A DNA stretch of 15,198 nucleotides from Candidatus Hodarchaeota archaeon (lineage in GTDB: Archaea; Asgardarchaeota; Heimdallarchaeia; Hodarchaeales; Hodarchaeaceae), in assembly GCA_016840305.1 (NCBI GenBank), contig JAEOSP010000507.1, forward strand, positions 1-15,198, written 5' to 3'. A program made the position numbers and the translations under genes. This document shows, piece by piece, positions 1 to 7,453 of the stretch. Every line of letters starts with the position of its first letter. The first letter of the stretch is position 1. The notes under the pieces were generated by a model. That model worked only from the letters and a program-made list of their open reading frames with translations, was not told the origin of the DNA and made no database searches.

Positions 1-741
1 CATTAATACTGGATTTTGAGTTATAAGCCAACCTAAACGTACTCCAGGTAAACCATAAGCCTTTGAAAATGAAGAAACGCTTATTACATTTTCACTTAAT
101 GAAGCAGCTAAAGGAAGAGGTGGTTCATTAAAAGTCATATCACGATAAGTTTCATCAAGTAACAGGTAGATTCCTTTTGATTCTGCTAGTGCAATAATTT
201 CATTCAATTCTGTTTTTGTTAATACAGTACCCGTTGGATTTTGCGGATATGTAAGGCTGATTAGACGTGTATTTGGTTTAATTATCTCTTCGAGTTGATT
301 TAAGTCAAGTTTGAATTTATTTTCCTTTGATAGCCTTAAATAATCTATTTGACATCCAATCGCTCTCGGAGTTTCAAGATTTGCAATGTAATTCGGATGA
401 AGTAACACAATATGATCTTTATGGCTTAGAATAGAAGTCGCTATTATAAATAAAGCTCCCGCGGCTCCTGTTGTTATTAAAACCTGATCAGAGGTGATTT
501 TATCTTCTTCTTCAGCAATTGCATGACGTAATTCAGGGTAGCCACGATGATCACTATAACGAAGTTGTAGATTGTTTAAATCAAGTCCTAAATCACCTAA
601 AATAAAATCTGGAACGGAACTTTCTGCTAAATTATACTTGATTTTATCATAACCAAATTCTTCAGGGGACTCAGCTTCAATTGGGGTTCTTCTATAGGTT
701 AAATGACCTTTCATTTCATTTTGCTTCAACTTTCTCACCAT
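1..741 (-). CDS. Class I/II PLP aminotransferase, C-terminus beyond window
   Basis: A fold-type I pyridoxal-phosphate aminotransferase that would swap an amino group between an amino acid and a 2-oxo acid in the cytoplasm; the substrate cannot be told. The 247 visible codons are open to base 1, so the C-terminal domain is missing. Landmarks from the start at 741: TTGAAGAL cofactor-phosphate loop near 90-97, Tyr118 as the ring-stacking residue, NPTG at 168-171, DETY at 196-199, and the Schiff-base lysine in SSFSKAYGLPGVRLGW at Lys227, with the following Arg of the PGVRLGW motif. The ATG at 741 directly follows an in-frame TAG; an internal ATG at 714 is the alternative. A TATA-like ttaaaataa on the minus strand at 768-776 lies about 30 nt upstream of 741, favouring that start with a very short leader. 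The family is certain; the specificity is not. Confidence 0.9.
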   Translation of the reverse strand, partial: MVRKLKQNEMKGHLTYRRTPIEAESPEEFGYDKIKYNLAESSVPDFILGDLGLDLNNLQLRYSDHRGYPELRHAIAEEEDKITSDQVLITTGAAGALFIIATSILSHKDHIVLLHPNYIANLETPRAIGCQIDYLRLSKENKFKLDLNQLEEIIKPNTRLISLTYPQNPTGTVLTKTELNEIIALAESKGIYLLLDETYRDMTFNEPPLPLAASLSENVISVSSFSKAYGLPGVRLGWLITQNPVLM

Positions 742-767
742 CTAGCTCAATATATTGATGAATGGCA

Positions 768-776
768 TTATTTTAA
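768..776 (-). promoter_or_regulatory. TATA-like box of the aminotransferase gene
   Basis: The minus-strand string ttaaaataa is centred about 31 nt before the ATG at 741, the distance expected for an archaeal TATA box serving a near-leaderless transcript. The rest of the 150-base gap (742-891) shows nothing else I can name. Confidence 0.45.
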
Positions 777-891
777 CGTATTGAACTCTTCACATTAGAG
801 CTTAACTCATAGCATCTAAGCAGTACTATAAGGCATTTAAAAAGTTAACAATATTAGGAGAGTCTAATTCTATTTTGATCAAAGAAAAAAG

Positions 892-1857
892 TTATTTGGT
901 GCAAATGATATTCTTTAGTTGTTCAAAACCGATATTACCTCCACATAGAATAAGCACTACGTTTTTATTTTTAAATTTCTCTCTATTTTTCAGAAATGAA
1001 GCAACAGTTACTCCAGCAGCCCCTTCAATAATCATATGGTGTTTTTCTATGATTAATTTAATTGCATCTGCAATTTCTTCCTCTGTTACAAGGATACATT
1101 CGTTTATTAGTTCTTTACAAAAATTGAATGTTATAGACCCCTTTTCAATTCCCCCTGCAGTCCCATCTGAAAGGGTAGGTTTGCTTACCATTTCAATAAT
1201 CTTACCCTGTTTTATTGACTCAAACATAACTGGAGAATTCTCCGGAAAACAAGCTATAATATCTATGTCTGGGTTTATACTTTTTAGGTATCCAGCTACT
1301 CCTGAAATCAATCCACCACCTCCAACAGAAACTAGTAGAACATCAATTTTTTCTAGTTGTTTGATCAATTCAACAGCAATAGTTCCCTGACCACCAATTA
1401 TTTCTATATCATTATATGGAGAAATAAATTGCTTGCCCTCTTTTTCAGCAATTTTTCGTGCATAAGCTTCTGTTTCTTGACTATCATTCCCTTGAAAGAA
1501 TACTTCTATCTTACCATATGATAAAGCATCAACTTTAGTTTTTGCTGTATTTATTGGAAGATATATGGACCCTGATCCTTTTACAATGTTCAAAGCATGT
1601 ACTATAGCTAAACCATGATTTCCTGTTGAAGCGGTTATCACTGGTTTCTCTTTGGGAAGACTTAGAATTTTATTTAATGCTCCTCTTAGTTTAAAGGATC
1701 CTGTTAATTGTTGATTTTCTAATTTGAGGTAGACATTGCATTCACCGACTTCACTCAAGTACTGTGAAAACTCGACAGGAGTTTCTCTGATGTGTGGTTT
1801 TATTCTTTTTTCTGCCTCTATTACATTTTGGATAATATCAGAAATCTCTAATTTCAT
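892..1857 (-). CDS. PLP-dependent serine/threonine dehydratase (ammonia-lyase)
   Basis: Fold-type II PLP enzyme of the threonine dehydratase/serine racemase family, expected to deaminate threonine to 2-oxobutanoate or serine to pyruvate. The 321-residue product has the PLP lysine in GSFKLRGA (Lys56), the STGNHG loop that binds substrate carboxylate (77-82), the tetraglycine phosphate loop GGGGL (179-183), and a C-terminal LCGGN in which Cys would face the pyridine nitrogen, as in serine dehydratases. There is no C-terminal ACT domain, so it is the short catabolic form rather than the isoleucine-feedback-controlled IlvA. The ATG at 1857 has GGTG eight bases before it. It lies 63 bp downstream of the tRNA-binding-domain gene in the same direction and may be co-transcribed. 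Serine racemase or 3-hydroxyaspartate ammonia-lyase activity cannot be excluded. Confidence 0.88.
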   Translation of the reverse strand: MKLEISDIIQNVIEAEKRIKPHIRETPVEFSQYLSEVGECNVYLKLENQQLTGSFKLRGALNKILSLPKEKPVITASTGNHGLAIVHALNIVKGSGSIYLPINTAKTKVDALSYGKIEVFFQGNDSQETEAYARKIAEKEGKQFISPYNDIEIIGGQGTIAVELIKQLEKIDVLLVSVGGGGLISGVAGYLKSINPDIDIIACFPENSPVMFESIKQGKIIEMVSKPTLSDGTAGGIEKGSITFNFCKELINECILVTEEEIADAIKLIIEKHHMIIEGAAGVTVASFLKNREKFKNKNVVLILCGGNIGFEQLKNIICTK

Positions 1858-1920
1858 TGTTATAGCACCATTATTGATATTAGTAGTGTTTTGTTAAGAC
1901 ATAGAATTTACTAATGTAGA

Positions 1921-2298
1921 TCATTCTGCTCTTGTACCATTAGGAACAGGTTCCTCAGGAATAGCTAGAACTGGTGTAATTTTGTCTGCATACCCAATAT
2001 CAAACAACATACCCTCAGATACCTCTCCCATCATTTTTTTAGGTTTAAGATTCACAACAAATAATGCCTGTTTTCCTTCCACATCTTGTGGGTTTTCACG
2101 TTCTTGTTTTATACCTGCGAGTATTGTCCGAGTGTGATCTCCAAAATCAACAATTAACCTGACTAATTGTTTTGATTTTGGAATATCCTCAACTTCATTT
2201 ATTGTTCCAATTCGAACATCGATCTTACTAAGGTCTGTTAGAGTGATTAGAGGTTTAATTGGTACGGGTGTTATTTCTTTCATAACTGAACGCGTCAA
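1921..2298 (-). CDS. Free-standing tRNA-binding OB-fold protein (MetRS C-terminal/Trbp111 type)
   Basis: A 125-residue single-domain protein matching the EMAP-II/Trbp111/CsaA tRNA-binding OB fold, the domain found at the C-terminus of many methionyl-tRNA synthetases. Visible signatures are LSKIDVRIGTI (about 23-33), the strand VDFGD, ILAGI (about 59-63), the conserved LKPKKMMGEVSEGM block (84-97), and a PNGT-type ending. As a separate chain it would dimerise and bind structured tRNA, possibly aiding an aminoacyl-tRNA synthetase in trans; CsaA-like chaperone function is the less likely alternative. Two starts compete: TTG at 2298, with GGTG five bases upstream, and ATG at 2283, about 30 nt below a TATA-like run and so suited to leaderless translation. 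The domain is intact with either. Confidence 0.87.
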   Translation of the reverse strand: MTRSVMKEITPVPIKPLITLTDLSKIDVRIGTINEVEDIPKSKQLVRLIVDFGDHTRTILAGIKQERENPQDVEGKQALFVVNLKPKKMMGEVSEGMLFDIGYADKITPVLAIPEEPVPNGTRAE

Positions 2299-2306
2299 AC
2301 GACACC

Positions 2307-2319
2307 TTTTTTAAAAATT
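2307..2319 (-). promoter_or_regulatory. TATA-like element before the tRNA-binding-domain gene
   Basis: Minus-strand aatttttaaaaaa is centred near 2313. Transcription starting 25-27 nt downstream would begin near 2287, below the TTG at 2298 and just above the ATG at 2283. The rest of the 252-base gap (2299-2550), the largest in the window, holds no gene, tRNA or repeat that I can recognise. Confidence 0.4.
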
Positions 2320-2550
2320 CTGGTTCTTCTAAATGCTTTGCAATTGTTGAACGTTTTTTTGCAGGGGGATTAACATTTAATCATGTAGAGATATAACAAT
2401 CCAGCTAGAAATAGAAGAAGAACGCGCGTAATGTAAAAAAAGCAGGTCTACTGTAGTATTGTGGTCACATATGTATTTTTGTAATAAGACCAATCGTTTT
2501 ACGTTCAAATAATCCCTGAATGTAATTATTATCCAAAATTATGTATCCTC

Positions 2551-3981
2551 TTATTCTTTCTCCTCTGGATATCTATTGAAATATATTGCAGCAAGAAGCA
2601 TGATTGTCGCAGCCAATAGAATAACTACTCTTATCCCTAAACTACCAGTTTCAAGCATTCCTGAATCTAATAGATTAAAATCAGAGCTTCCGAATACAGC
2701 TAGAATTATTCCCATAACCAATGCCCCTAAACTTGCCGCACTCCAGTCTAAAACACCCTGAACGGCAAAATACATTGATTCACGTCGTTCTTCTTCTCCT
2801 CCGTACGGATCATGATCAATTACATCAGAAAAAACGGTATAAAGAAGGACAGCTACTCCTCCAGCCGGAATACCAGTTAATAACAGACCGAAAACTAGTT
2901 GCAGAAACATTGCTAGAAAATATCCATCAGTTCCTTGTACGGGTGTTCCTGGCCATAATCCGATAAAGGCGAGACTTCCTGCAAAAAGAGAGAACATGAC
3001 CATAATCAGTTGGAAGTTCCTCTTTAGACCGATTTTACGTTGCAAAATCCCAATAAAAGGTATTGCAAGAAGTGCGGTAATAACAAAAAGACCTGAAACT
3101 ATAGCCATAACATCTGCGGGTACTAATCCAATCCAAGAAATAACATCAGGAGAATCCAAATCTAATCCAAACATTCCTTCAACAAGAACAGGTAACATTG
3201 CTAATAACATACCCGATGCAGCCATCCAACTCATAATCGTAATAATATAAGCTTTGAACCATGGGTTCTGAAATACTTTTGATGCTGACTCTTTAAATGA
3301 CACAGTTGCGGGTTTGACAGAGGGATTTTCTCTAGAGCCTTTGACTAATACAAGGGCGCTTGTAACCATAACAAAGAACACAATTATCGATCCGATTTGC
3401 TCTCCAAGAAGCGGCCAAGTGATAGAAATTATTATCATTGCAATGAAAGTGAAAAAAGTGCGTATTTGATTATAGCTAGTCCTTTCCTCCTGAGTTTTAG
3501 CAATTTCAGGAAGCATAGCTAGGTATGGATTGACAACGGCTGCATTAAAAACATTGTAAGCAATAAACCAAAAAGCAAACCATCCTAAAGTAGTTATCAA
3601 AGAATTACTGAAAAATTCTGGAAAGGTAGCAGGTAGGAAATAGATCATGAATACGCTTAATCCCCAAGGAATACATCCAAACAATACAAATACCCGTCTT
3701 CTTCCCCACCGAGTTGATATTCTATCAGAAATTTGAGCTATTGGGAGATTTACTAACCCTTGTATGATTTTACCAAGAGAGACAATAAGACCCAAGTAAA
3801 ACATTCTACTCACAGCACCAGGCCCCGTGTAGGAACCTAGAACATCAAAAAAATAAAAACCAATGACAAAAGTATCTAAAACGGCCGATGATATACTTGA
3901 GCCTAGTTCTATCATACTCCACCATAGTTTCTGCCCGCGTACAGGAGTATAAACACTTGAATCTATTCCTTGAAGAACCAT
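2551..3981 (-). CDS. GPH-type MFS sugar:cation symporter
   Basis: A 476-residue polytopic protein, about twelve hydrophobic spans by eye, of the major facilitator superfamily. It best resembles the glycoside-pentoside-hexuronide:cation symporter branch (melibiose permease-like). The first half carries the loop 2-3 motif DRISTRWGRRR (Asp86 to about Arg96). The second half carries the branch's other hallmark near residues 385-410, where an acidic stretch with DVIDHD, an Arg pair and an FAVQG helix start stand in for the usual D-x-x-D-Y...R-x-E-G block. The likely job is import of a sugar or other small organic solute coupled to H+ or Na+; the substrate is unknown. The ATG at 3981 has an AAGGA-type site about eight bases upstream. 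It is divergent from the 98-residue gene at 4116 and 252 bp from the gene downstream, so it is probably its own transcription unit. Confidence 0.85.
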   Translation of the reverse strand: MVLQGIDSSVYTPVRGQKLWWSMIELGSSISSAVLDTFVIGFYFFDVLGSYTGPGAVSRMFYLGLIVSLGKIIQGLVNLPIAQISDRISTRWGRRRVFVLFGCIPWGLSVFMIYFLPATFPEFFSNSLITTLGWFAFWFIAYNVFNAAVVNPYLAMLPEIAKTQEERTSYNQIRTFFTFIAMIIISITWPLLGEQIGSIIVFFVMVTSALVLVKGSRENPSVKPATVSFKESASKVFQNPWFKAYIITIMSWMAASGMLLAMLPVLVEGMFGLDLDSPDVISWIGLVPADVMAIVSGLFVITALLAIPFIGILQRKIGLKRNFQLIMVMFSLFAGSLAFIGLWPGTPVQGTDGYFLAMFLQLVFGLLLTGIPAGGVAVLLYTVFSDVIDHDPYGGEEERRESMYFAVQGVLDWSAASLGALVMGIILAVFGSSDFNLLDSGMLETGSLGIRVVILLAATIMLLAAIYFNRYPEEKE

Positions 3982-4084
3982 AACTATTCCTTCTGTTAAA
4001 AATTATTAGTGGAAGCAATGAGTAAAGATGGGAAATAAAAATGTTTTCTGTATAAAGGAAGGTCAGGTGAGTTTTTTCCAACGC

Positions 4085-4093
4085 TTTTTTATA
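4085..4093 (+). promoter_or_regulatory. TATA box for leaderless transcript of the 98-residue gene
   Basis: ttttttata is centred about 27 nt before the ATG at 4116 and no Shine-Dalgarno site precedes that ATG. This is the geometry of a leaderless archaeal mRNA. Its complement (tataaaaaa) is also TATA-like and could in principle serve the divergent transporter gene, though it is far from that start. Confidence 0.55.
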
Positions 4094-4115
4094 GGAAAAA
4101 CTGAATAATACCCAT

Positions 4116-4412
4116 ATGGCCAAAAACAAGACAATACGCTTTCAATTACCTTCAAGTCGTAACTACTTTTGTGAGATGACAAATAATCCCTCTGGATATG
4201 AATTAGTATTCTCTCAGTCATCAACCAAGATAAAAACTGTGGCCATCAGTGAGCGTCAGTTGGATAGACATTATCTTCATAAGATCGCTGTGAGTATAGG
4301 AATTGAATTTTACGCCTTAACAGGCCCCTACGACGTTGCAGATGAAATATTGCGACAATGGCATAAGAATTTTGAAGATAAGGGGTTCTTACAAAGATTA
4401 TTTGGCAAATAA
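4116..4412 (+). CDS. Small soluble protein of unknown function (98 aa)
   Basis: I do not recognise this family. The product is a 98-residue soluble protein with no membrane span or signal peptide. Its N-terminal half looks like alternating beta strands (KTIRFQLPS, YFCEMTNN, YELVFSQ, IKTVAIS). The C-terminal half looks helical (LDRHYLHKIAVSIGIEF, VADEILRQWHKNFED) and ends in a basic LQRLFGK tail. It has a single Cys and two His. It is coding rather than a shadow: a good TATA box sits at leaderless distance from the ATG, codon use matches its neighbours, and the opposite-strand frames are broken. It converges on the threonine dehydrogenase gene with 18 bp between stops. Size and layout would fit a small nucleic-acid- or protein-binding factor, but nothing shows that. 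Confidence 0.7.
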   Translation: MAKNKTIRFQLPSSRNYFCEMTNNPSGYELVFSQSSTKIKTVAISERQLDRHYLHKIAVSIGIEFYALTGPYDVADEILRQWHKNFEDKGFLQRLFGK

Positions 4413-4430
4413 AAAGAAAATAAAAGGATC

Positions 4431-5507
4431 CTAGTTGAAAGGATCCATAACTACTTTTATGGCTTTTTTGGCATCAATTTCAAGCATCCCAGATTCCCAA
4501 TCGTCCATAGCGACACGGTGGGTGATGATATCATTTTTTAGTTTATTTTGTAGATCTTTGGATTTTAAGATACCTTTCATTACTTGCCATGTTTGGAACA
4601 TCCGTCTCCCTGCAATTCCATATACAGTTGCTCCTTTACTGATCATAAGCGAGTTAATATCAAACTCTATTGGACCAGGGAAGAATCCCAAGAGAGATAC
4701 ACGTCCACCATTTGTTAGAGCTTGAAGACCATGTTTTAAAGCATGAATATTTCCGGACATTTCAAGAAGAACGTCGACTCCAATGCCGTCTGTGGAATCA
4801 CGGATAATTTTAGGTATATTATCTCCTTCTTCACGAGAATTGAGAACTAAATCAGCACCAAGTTTCTTGGCCATATTTAAGCGTAGCATGTTATTACCAC
4901 CAGCTGTTACAAAAACCTGGCCTGCACCCAGCATCTTGACAACAGGGATAGCCATTAAACCAATAGGACCAGCGCCAGTGATAAGAACATTTTTACCTGC
5001 AATATCTTCAACATTATCTTTAGGTAGTATAGTATGCACCGCATTACCAAGAGGGTCTTGTAACGAAGCAATGGCCGGATCTAAGTTAGGATCGTTCTTG
5101 ACTGCATTTAATTCAGGAATAACGGCATATTTAGCAAAAATACCATCTTTATCAACACCAAAAATCTTAGTATTACTGCAAATATGCATACGGTCACTTC
5201 TACACTGATAACATGTTCCACAAGCTTCGTGGCATTCCATGCTTACTTTATCTCCAATTTCCAAGTTTTGAACATCAGGACCGATTTCAACAACTTCAAG
5301 ACCAGCTTCATGACCTGCAACAAATGGAATTGCTGGAGGGAGACGATTTTGAGCCCATTTATCATAGACCCACATGTGGTAATCTGTTCCACATATAGAT
5401 GCAACGTCAACTTTAAGTTTAACTTCGTTTCCATGGTGAATTTCAGGTTCAGGTATTTCTCGAATCTCAAAACCTTTTTCTGTTTTCGTTTTCATAATTG
5501 CCTGCAT
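4431..5507 (-). CDS. tdh: L-threonine 3-dehydrogenase-like zinc alcohol dehydrogenase
   Basis: Medium-chain zinc dehydrogenase of 358 residues, closest to L-threonine 3-dehydrogenase, which oxidises threonine to 2-amino-3-oxobutanoate for conversion to glycine and acetyl-CoA. Catalytic zinc ligands Cys39 (ICGTD), His66 and Glu67 (GHE) are present, as are the structural-zinc cysteines 96, 99, 102 and 110. Blocks typical of threonine dehydrogenases are DPLGNAVHT (151-159), GAGPIGLMA (178-186), EMSGN and GIAGRRMFQTW. One departure: at the end of the second Rossmann strand, where NAD-linked relatives have Asp or Glu, this protein reads TAGGNNM (Ala202), hinting at NADP(H) use. ATG 5507 is preceded by AGGAG at a rather long 14 nt; ATG 5495 is the alternative. 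The methylase gene lies 94 bp upstream on the same strand. A related polyol or sugar dehydrogenase activity remains possible. Confidence 0.85.
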   Translation of the reverse strand: MQAIMKTKTEKGFEIREIPEPEIHHGNEVKLKVDVASICGTDYHMWVYDKWAQNRLPPAIPFVAGHEAGLEVVEIGPDVQNLEIGDKVSMECHEACGTCYQCRSDRMHICSNTKIFGVDKDGIFAKYAVIPELNAVKNDPNLDPAIASLQDPLGNAVHTILPKDNVEDIAGKNVLITGAGPIGLMAIPVVKMLGAGQVFVTAGGNNMLRLNMAKKLGADLVLNSREEGDNIPKIIRDSTDGIGVDVLLEMSGNIHALKHGLQALTNGGRVSLLGFFPGPIEFDINSLMISKGATVYGIAGRRMFQTWQVMKGILKSKDLQNKLKNDIITHRVAMDDWESGMLEIDAKKAIKVVMDPFN

Positions 5508-5601
5508 TTTAATCCATAACTCCTAGGAAATTCTTCTCATTGGTGTATCTGAAATCTTTCTTCTTTTAATTTTCTCTAGCCAAAACGGTTTCCAACTCCC
5601 C

Positions 5602-6486
5602 TTAGACAAATAATCTATTGCTAATGAGTAATTCAGGATTTTTATTAGGTGTATTGTTCATATCATTATAAGTATTGTAGCCAAATTGGTAAAAATCGGA
5701 AAAAATTGAACGGATTTCTGGAGAATCACGATTAGAAAGGATCCAATGATTCTTTAGTTCTATTAGACCATCTTTCAACTGTTTCCAATCAATTAGATTG
5801 TAGTCTTTCCCATATAATTTACCCTGTTGTGCAACACTATCATAAGGAGGGTCTAAATATATGAATGAATCTTTTAAATCTTGTGATTCTCGAATTGAAC
5901 CAAAAACCTCATTGTAATCCATATTAGTTATTTTCATCTTTTTTTTAGTGAATAATCGATGAATTTCATGCCAAATTTTTGGTTTGTTCTGATACCATTT
6001 ACGATGCGATTTTTCATCGCTATAACCGCCCCCAGCACCGTTGACAGAGCAATTAAGAATGATAAGCCGTTTTATTGCAAGAGAAACCAATTCTTTTGGG
6101 TTTGCTGCTTTCCACTCGTAATAATCATCTTTTTCAACTGGTTCTAATAATTTAACTTGTTCAATTAGATCTTTTAATTGCCTACTATCGTTCAAACATT
6201 GTAAAAGAGAATAAATCTCTGGATCTTTATCATTTAACCATACTTTTGAAACCCGTGGCGATATTACGATGAAGAAATTTGCTAGTCCAGCAAAAGGTTC
6301 TATTAAGTAACTGATTTTCTTAGGAACTGAACGGAAAAGAGGCTGGTGTTTTCTACGGTCACTTTTACCTCCTGGAAAACTAGCTATAGTAGTTCGTTTA
6401 GGATAAAACAAATCATAATCGTTCTGCAGAGACTTAAGATTGTCTTTCAAAGCTTGTGACATCCGATTAATACTTCGAGTAAACAC
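5602..6486 (-). CDS. D12-class N6-adenine DNA methyltransferase (Dam-like)
   Basis: A 294-residue alpha-class (Dam/DpnM type, D12 family) enzyme that transfers a methyl group from S-adenosylmethionine to adenine N6 in DNA. In order it shows the N-terminal FPGGK motif (37-41), the AdoMet-binding EPFAG loop (63-67), LNDKDPE after the next strand (84-90), and the catalytic DPPY at 212-215 in YLDPPYDS. The region between EPFAG and DPPY would hold the target-recognition part; the recognised sequence cannot be read. The GTG at 6486 with AAGGT just before it is the longest start; an internal ATG at 6462 is the alternative. No restriction endonuclease or specificity subunit is adjacent, so it looks like an orphan (solitary) methylase, or one acquired with a mobile element, though no element ends are visible. 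Confidence 0.88.
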   Translation of the reverse strand: MFTRSINRMSQALKDNLKSLQNDYDLFYPKRTTIASFPGGKSDRRKHQPLFRSVPKKISYLIEPFAGLANFFIVISPRVSKVWLNDKDPEIYSLLQCLNDSRQLKDLIEQVKLLEPVEKDDYYEWKAANPKELVSLAIKRLIILNCSVNGAGGGYSDEKSHRKWYQNKPKIWHEIHRLFTKKKMKITNMDYNEVFGSIRESQDLKDSFIYLDPPYDSVAQQGKLYGKDYNLIDWKQLKDGLIELKNHWILSNRDSPEIRSIFSDFYQFGYNTYNDMNNTPNKNPELLISNRLFV

Positions 6487-6636
6487 ATTTACCTTAATAA
6501 ATAATTTCTTAAAAGAGAGGAAATATCCATTTAGCGTTCAATGAAAAACTCGGTTAATCAATATTCTTAGGTATTTAAAAACAACAGATACATTTAATCT
6601 TTTAATGTTTTATTTTTCATCCTGGAAGGAATTGTG

Positions 6637-7344
6637 ATGCCAGAAAAGGAACTACAGACTGAACCGAGAGAAGGATGTTTAACATGCACGTGGGATGATG
6701 AAGCACGTTGCTATGAATGTGAAATCAAGGAAAAGTTAGATTGTAGATGGGAAAAGAATTTATTGATGAGATTTTATAAAGGAGGTTCTATAGCTATGAT
6801 ATCGGGGGGAATAGGGATTGTATTAGTTGGTCTTTTCTTCAGTTGGTTGCCGTTGATTATTTATGCTGGATTCTGGGTATTCTTTTTTGGATTCTTTGAA
6901 ATACGCGTGTTATGTTCTCACTGCCCATACTACGCTGAAGAGGGAAGAATCTTACATTGCTTAGCAAACCATGGAACAATCAAATTGTGGAAATACCATC
7001 CAGAGCCAATGAAATATTGGGAAAAGATAGGATTTTTAGGAGGGGCAATATTTTTTGTCGTGTTTCCAGTAATAGCTGAAATTTTTGGAATGATTACTTT
7101 TCAAAATGAATTTATACCAGGAGCGATAGACATCTTACTTTTTGTTTTGATAATATTGAGTACCTTTGGTGGAGTTTACTTTTTTATTGTACTAACAAGC
7201 CAAATCTGTCCTTATTGTGTAAATTTTTCGTGTCCATTAAATAAAGTACCAAAAGAAGTAGTAGATAGCTATTTAGAGAAAAATCCAGTCATGAAAAAAG
7301 CTTGGGAATCAAGCGGATATGTGATTGGTAAGAATTTGGAATAA
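6637..7344 (+). CDS. Four-span membrane protein with three cysteine clusters, unknown function
   Basis: Unnamed to me. The product is 235 residues from the ATG at 6637, which has GGAAGGA six bases upstream; the GTG at 6634 is in frame but less well placed. The N-terminus carries CxxC-x7-CxxC (Cys14, 17, 25, 28) plus Cys36, a zinc-ribbon or rubredoxin-like layout. Two hydrophobic spans (about 51-70 and 72-92) follow, then CSHC (93-96) with His107, Cys108 and His112 in a loop, two more spans (131-153, 161-187), then CPYC-x4-C (191-199) near the C-terminus. Four spans put all three clusters on one face, and the basic stretch before span 1 suggests the cytoplasmic side. Eleven cysteines in such groups suggest zinc or iron-sulfur binding. 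The next gene downstream is also a cysteine-rich membrane protein with its own promoter. Confidence 0.78.
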   Translation: MPEKELQTEPREGCLTCTWDDEARCYECEIKEKLDCRWEKNLLMRFYKGGSIAMISGGIGIVLVGLFFSWLPLIIYAGFWVFFFGFFEIRVLCSHCPYYAEEGRILHCLANHGTIKLWKYHPEPMKYWEKIGFLGGAIFFVVFPVIAEIFGMITFQNEFIPGAIDILLFVLIILSTFGGVYFFIVLTSQICPYCVNFSCPLNKVPKEVVDSYLEKNPVMKKAWESSGYVIGKNLE

Positions 7345-7409
7345 GAATAAATCAGAATCCATTCTAACTCGACAAAATTGTTATGTTAAACTTTTTAACC
7401 CTGAATCCC

Positions 7410-7418
7410 CTAAATATT
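7410..7418 (+). promoter_or_regulatory. TATA box and short leader of the cysteine-ladder gene
   Basis: ctaaatatt is centred 28 nt before the first ATG (7442) and 40 nt before the second (7454). A strong Shine-Dalgarno string GGTGAT (7444-7449) overlaps the first ATG and sits four bases from the second, so ATG 7454 is the better start on the resulting ~15-nt leader. Confidence 0.5.
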
Positions 7419-7453
7419 GGACGAATTTTATCTAGTAACTTATGGTGATTTGG

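Noticed and set aside
875..1390. Long plus-strand open frame (171 codons) opposite the dehydratase gene.
   Set aside because: It is antisense to a well-supported PLP enzyme, its product has no recognisable domain, and no start signals were seen.
2299..2550. Largest gene-free gap checked for a tRNA, riboswitch or small RNA.
   Set aside because: No T-loop consensus, paired acceptor arms or known aptamer core was found; only a TATA-like box near the right-hand gene.
4423..4445. Direct repeat aaaggatcc on both sides of the threonine dehydrogenase stop codon.
   Set aside because: Only nine bases, partly coding, with no mobile gene nearby; most likely chance.
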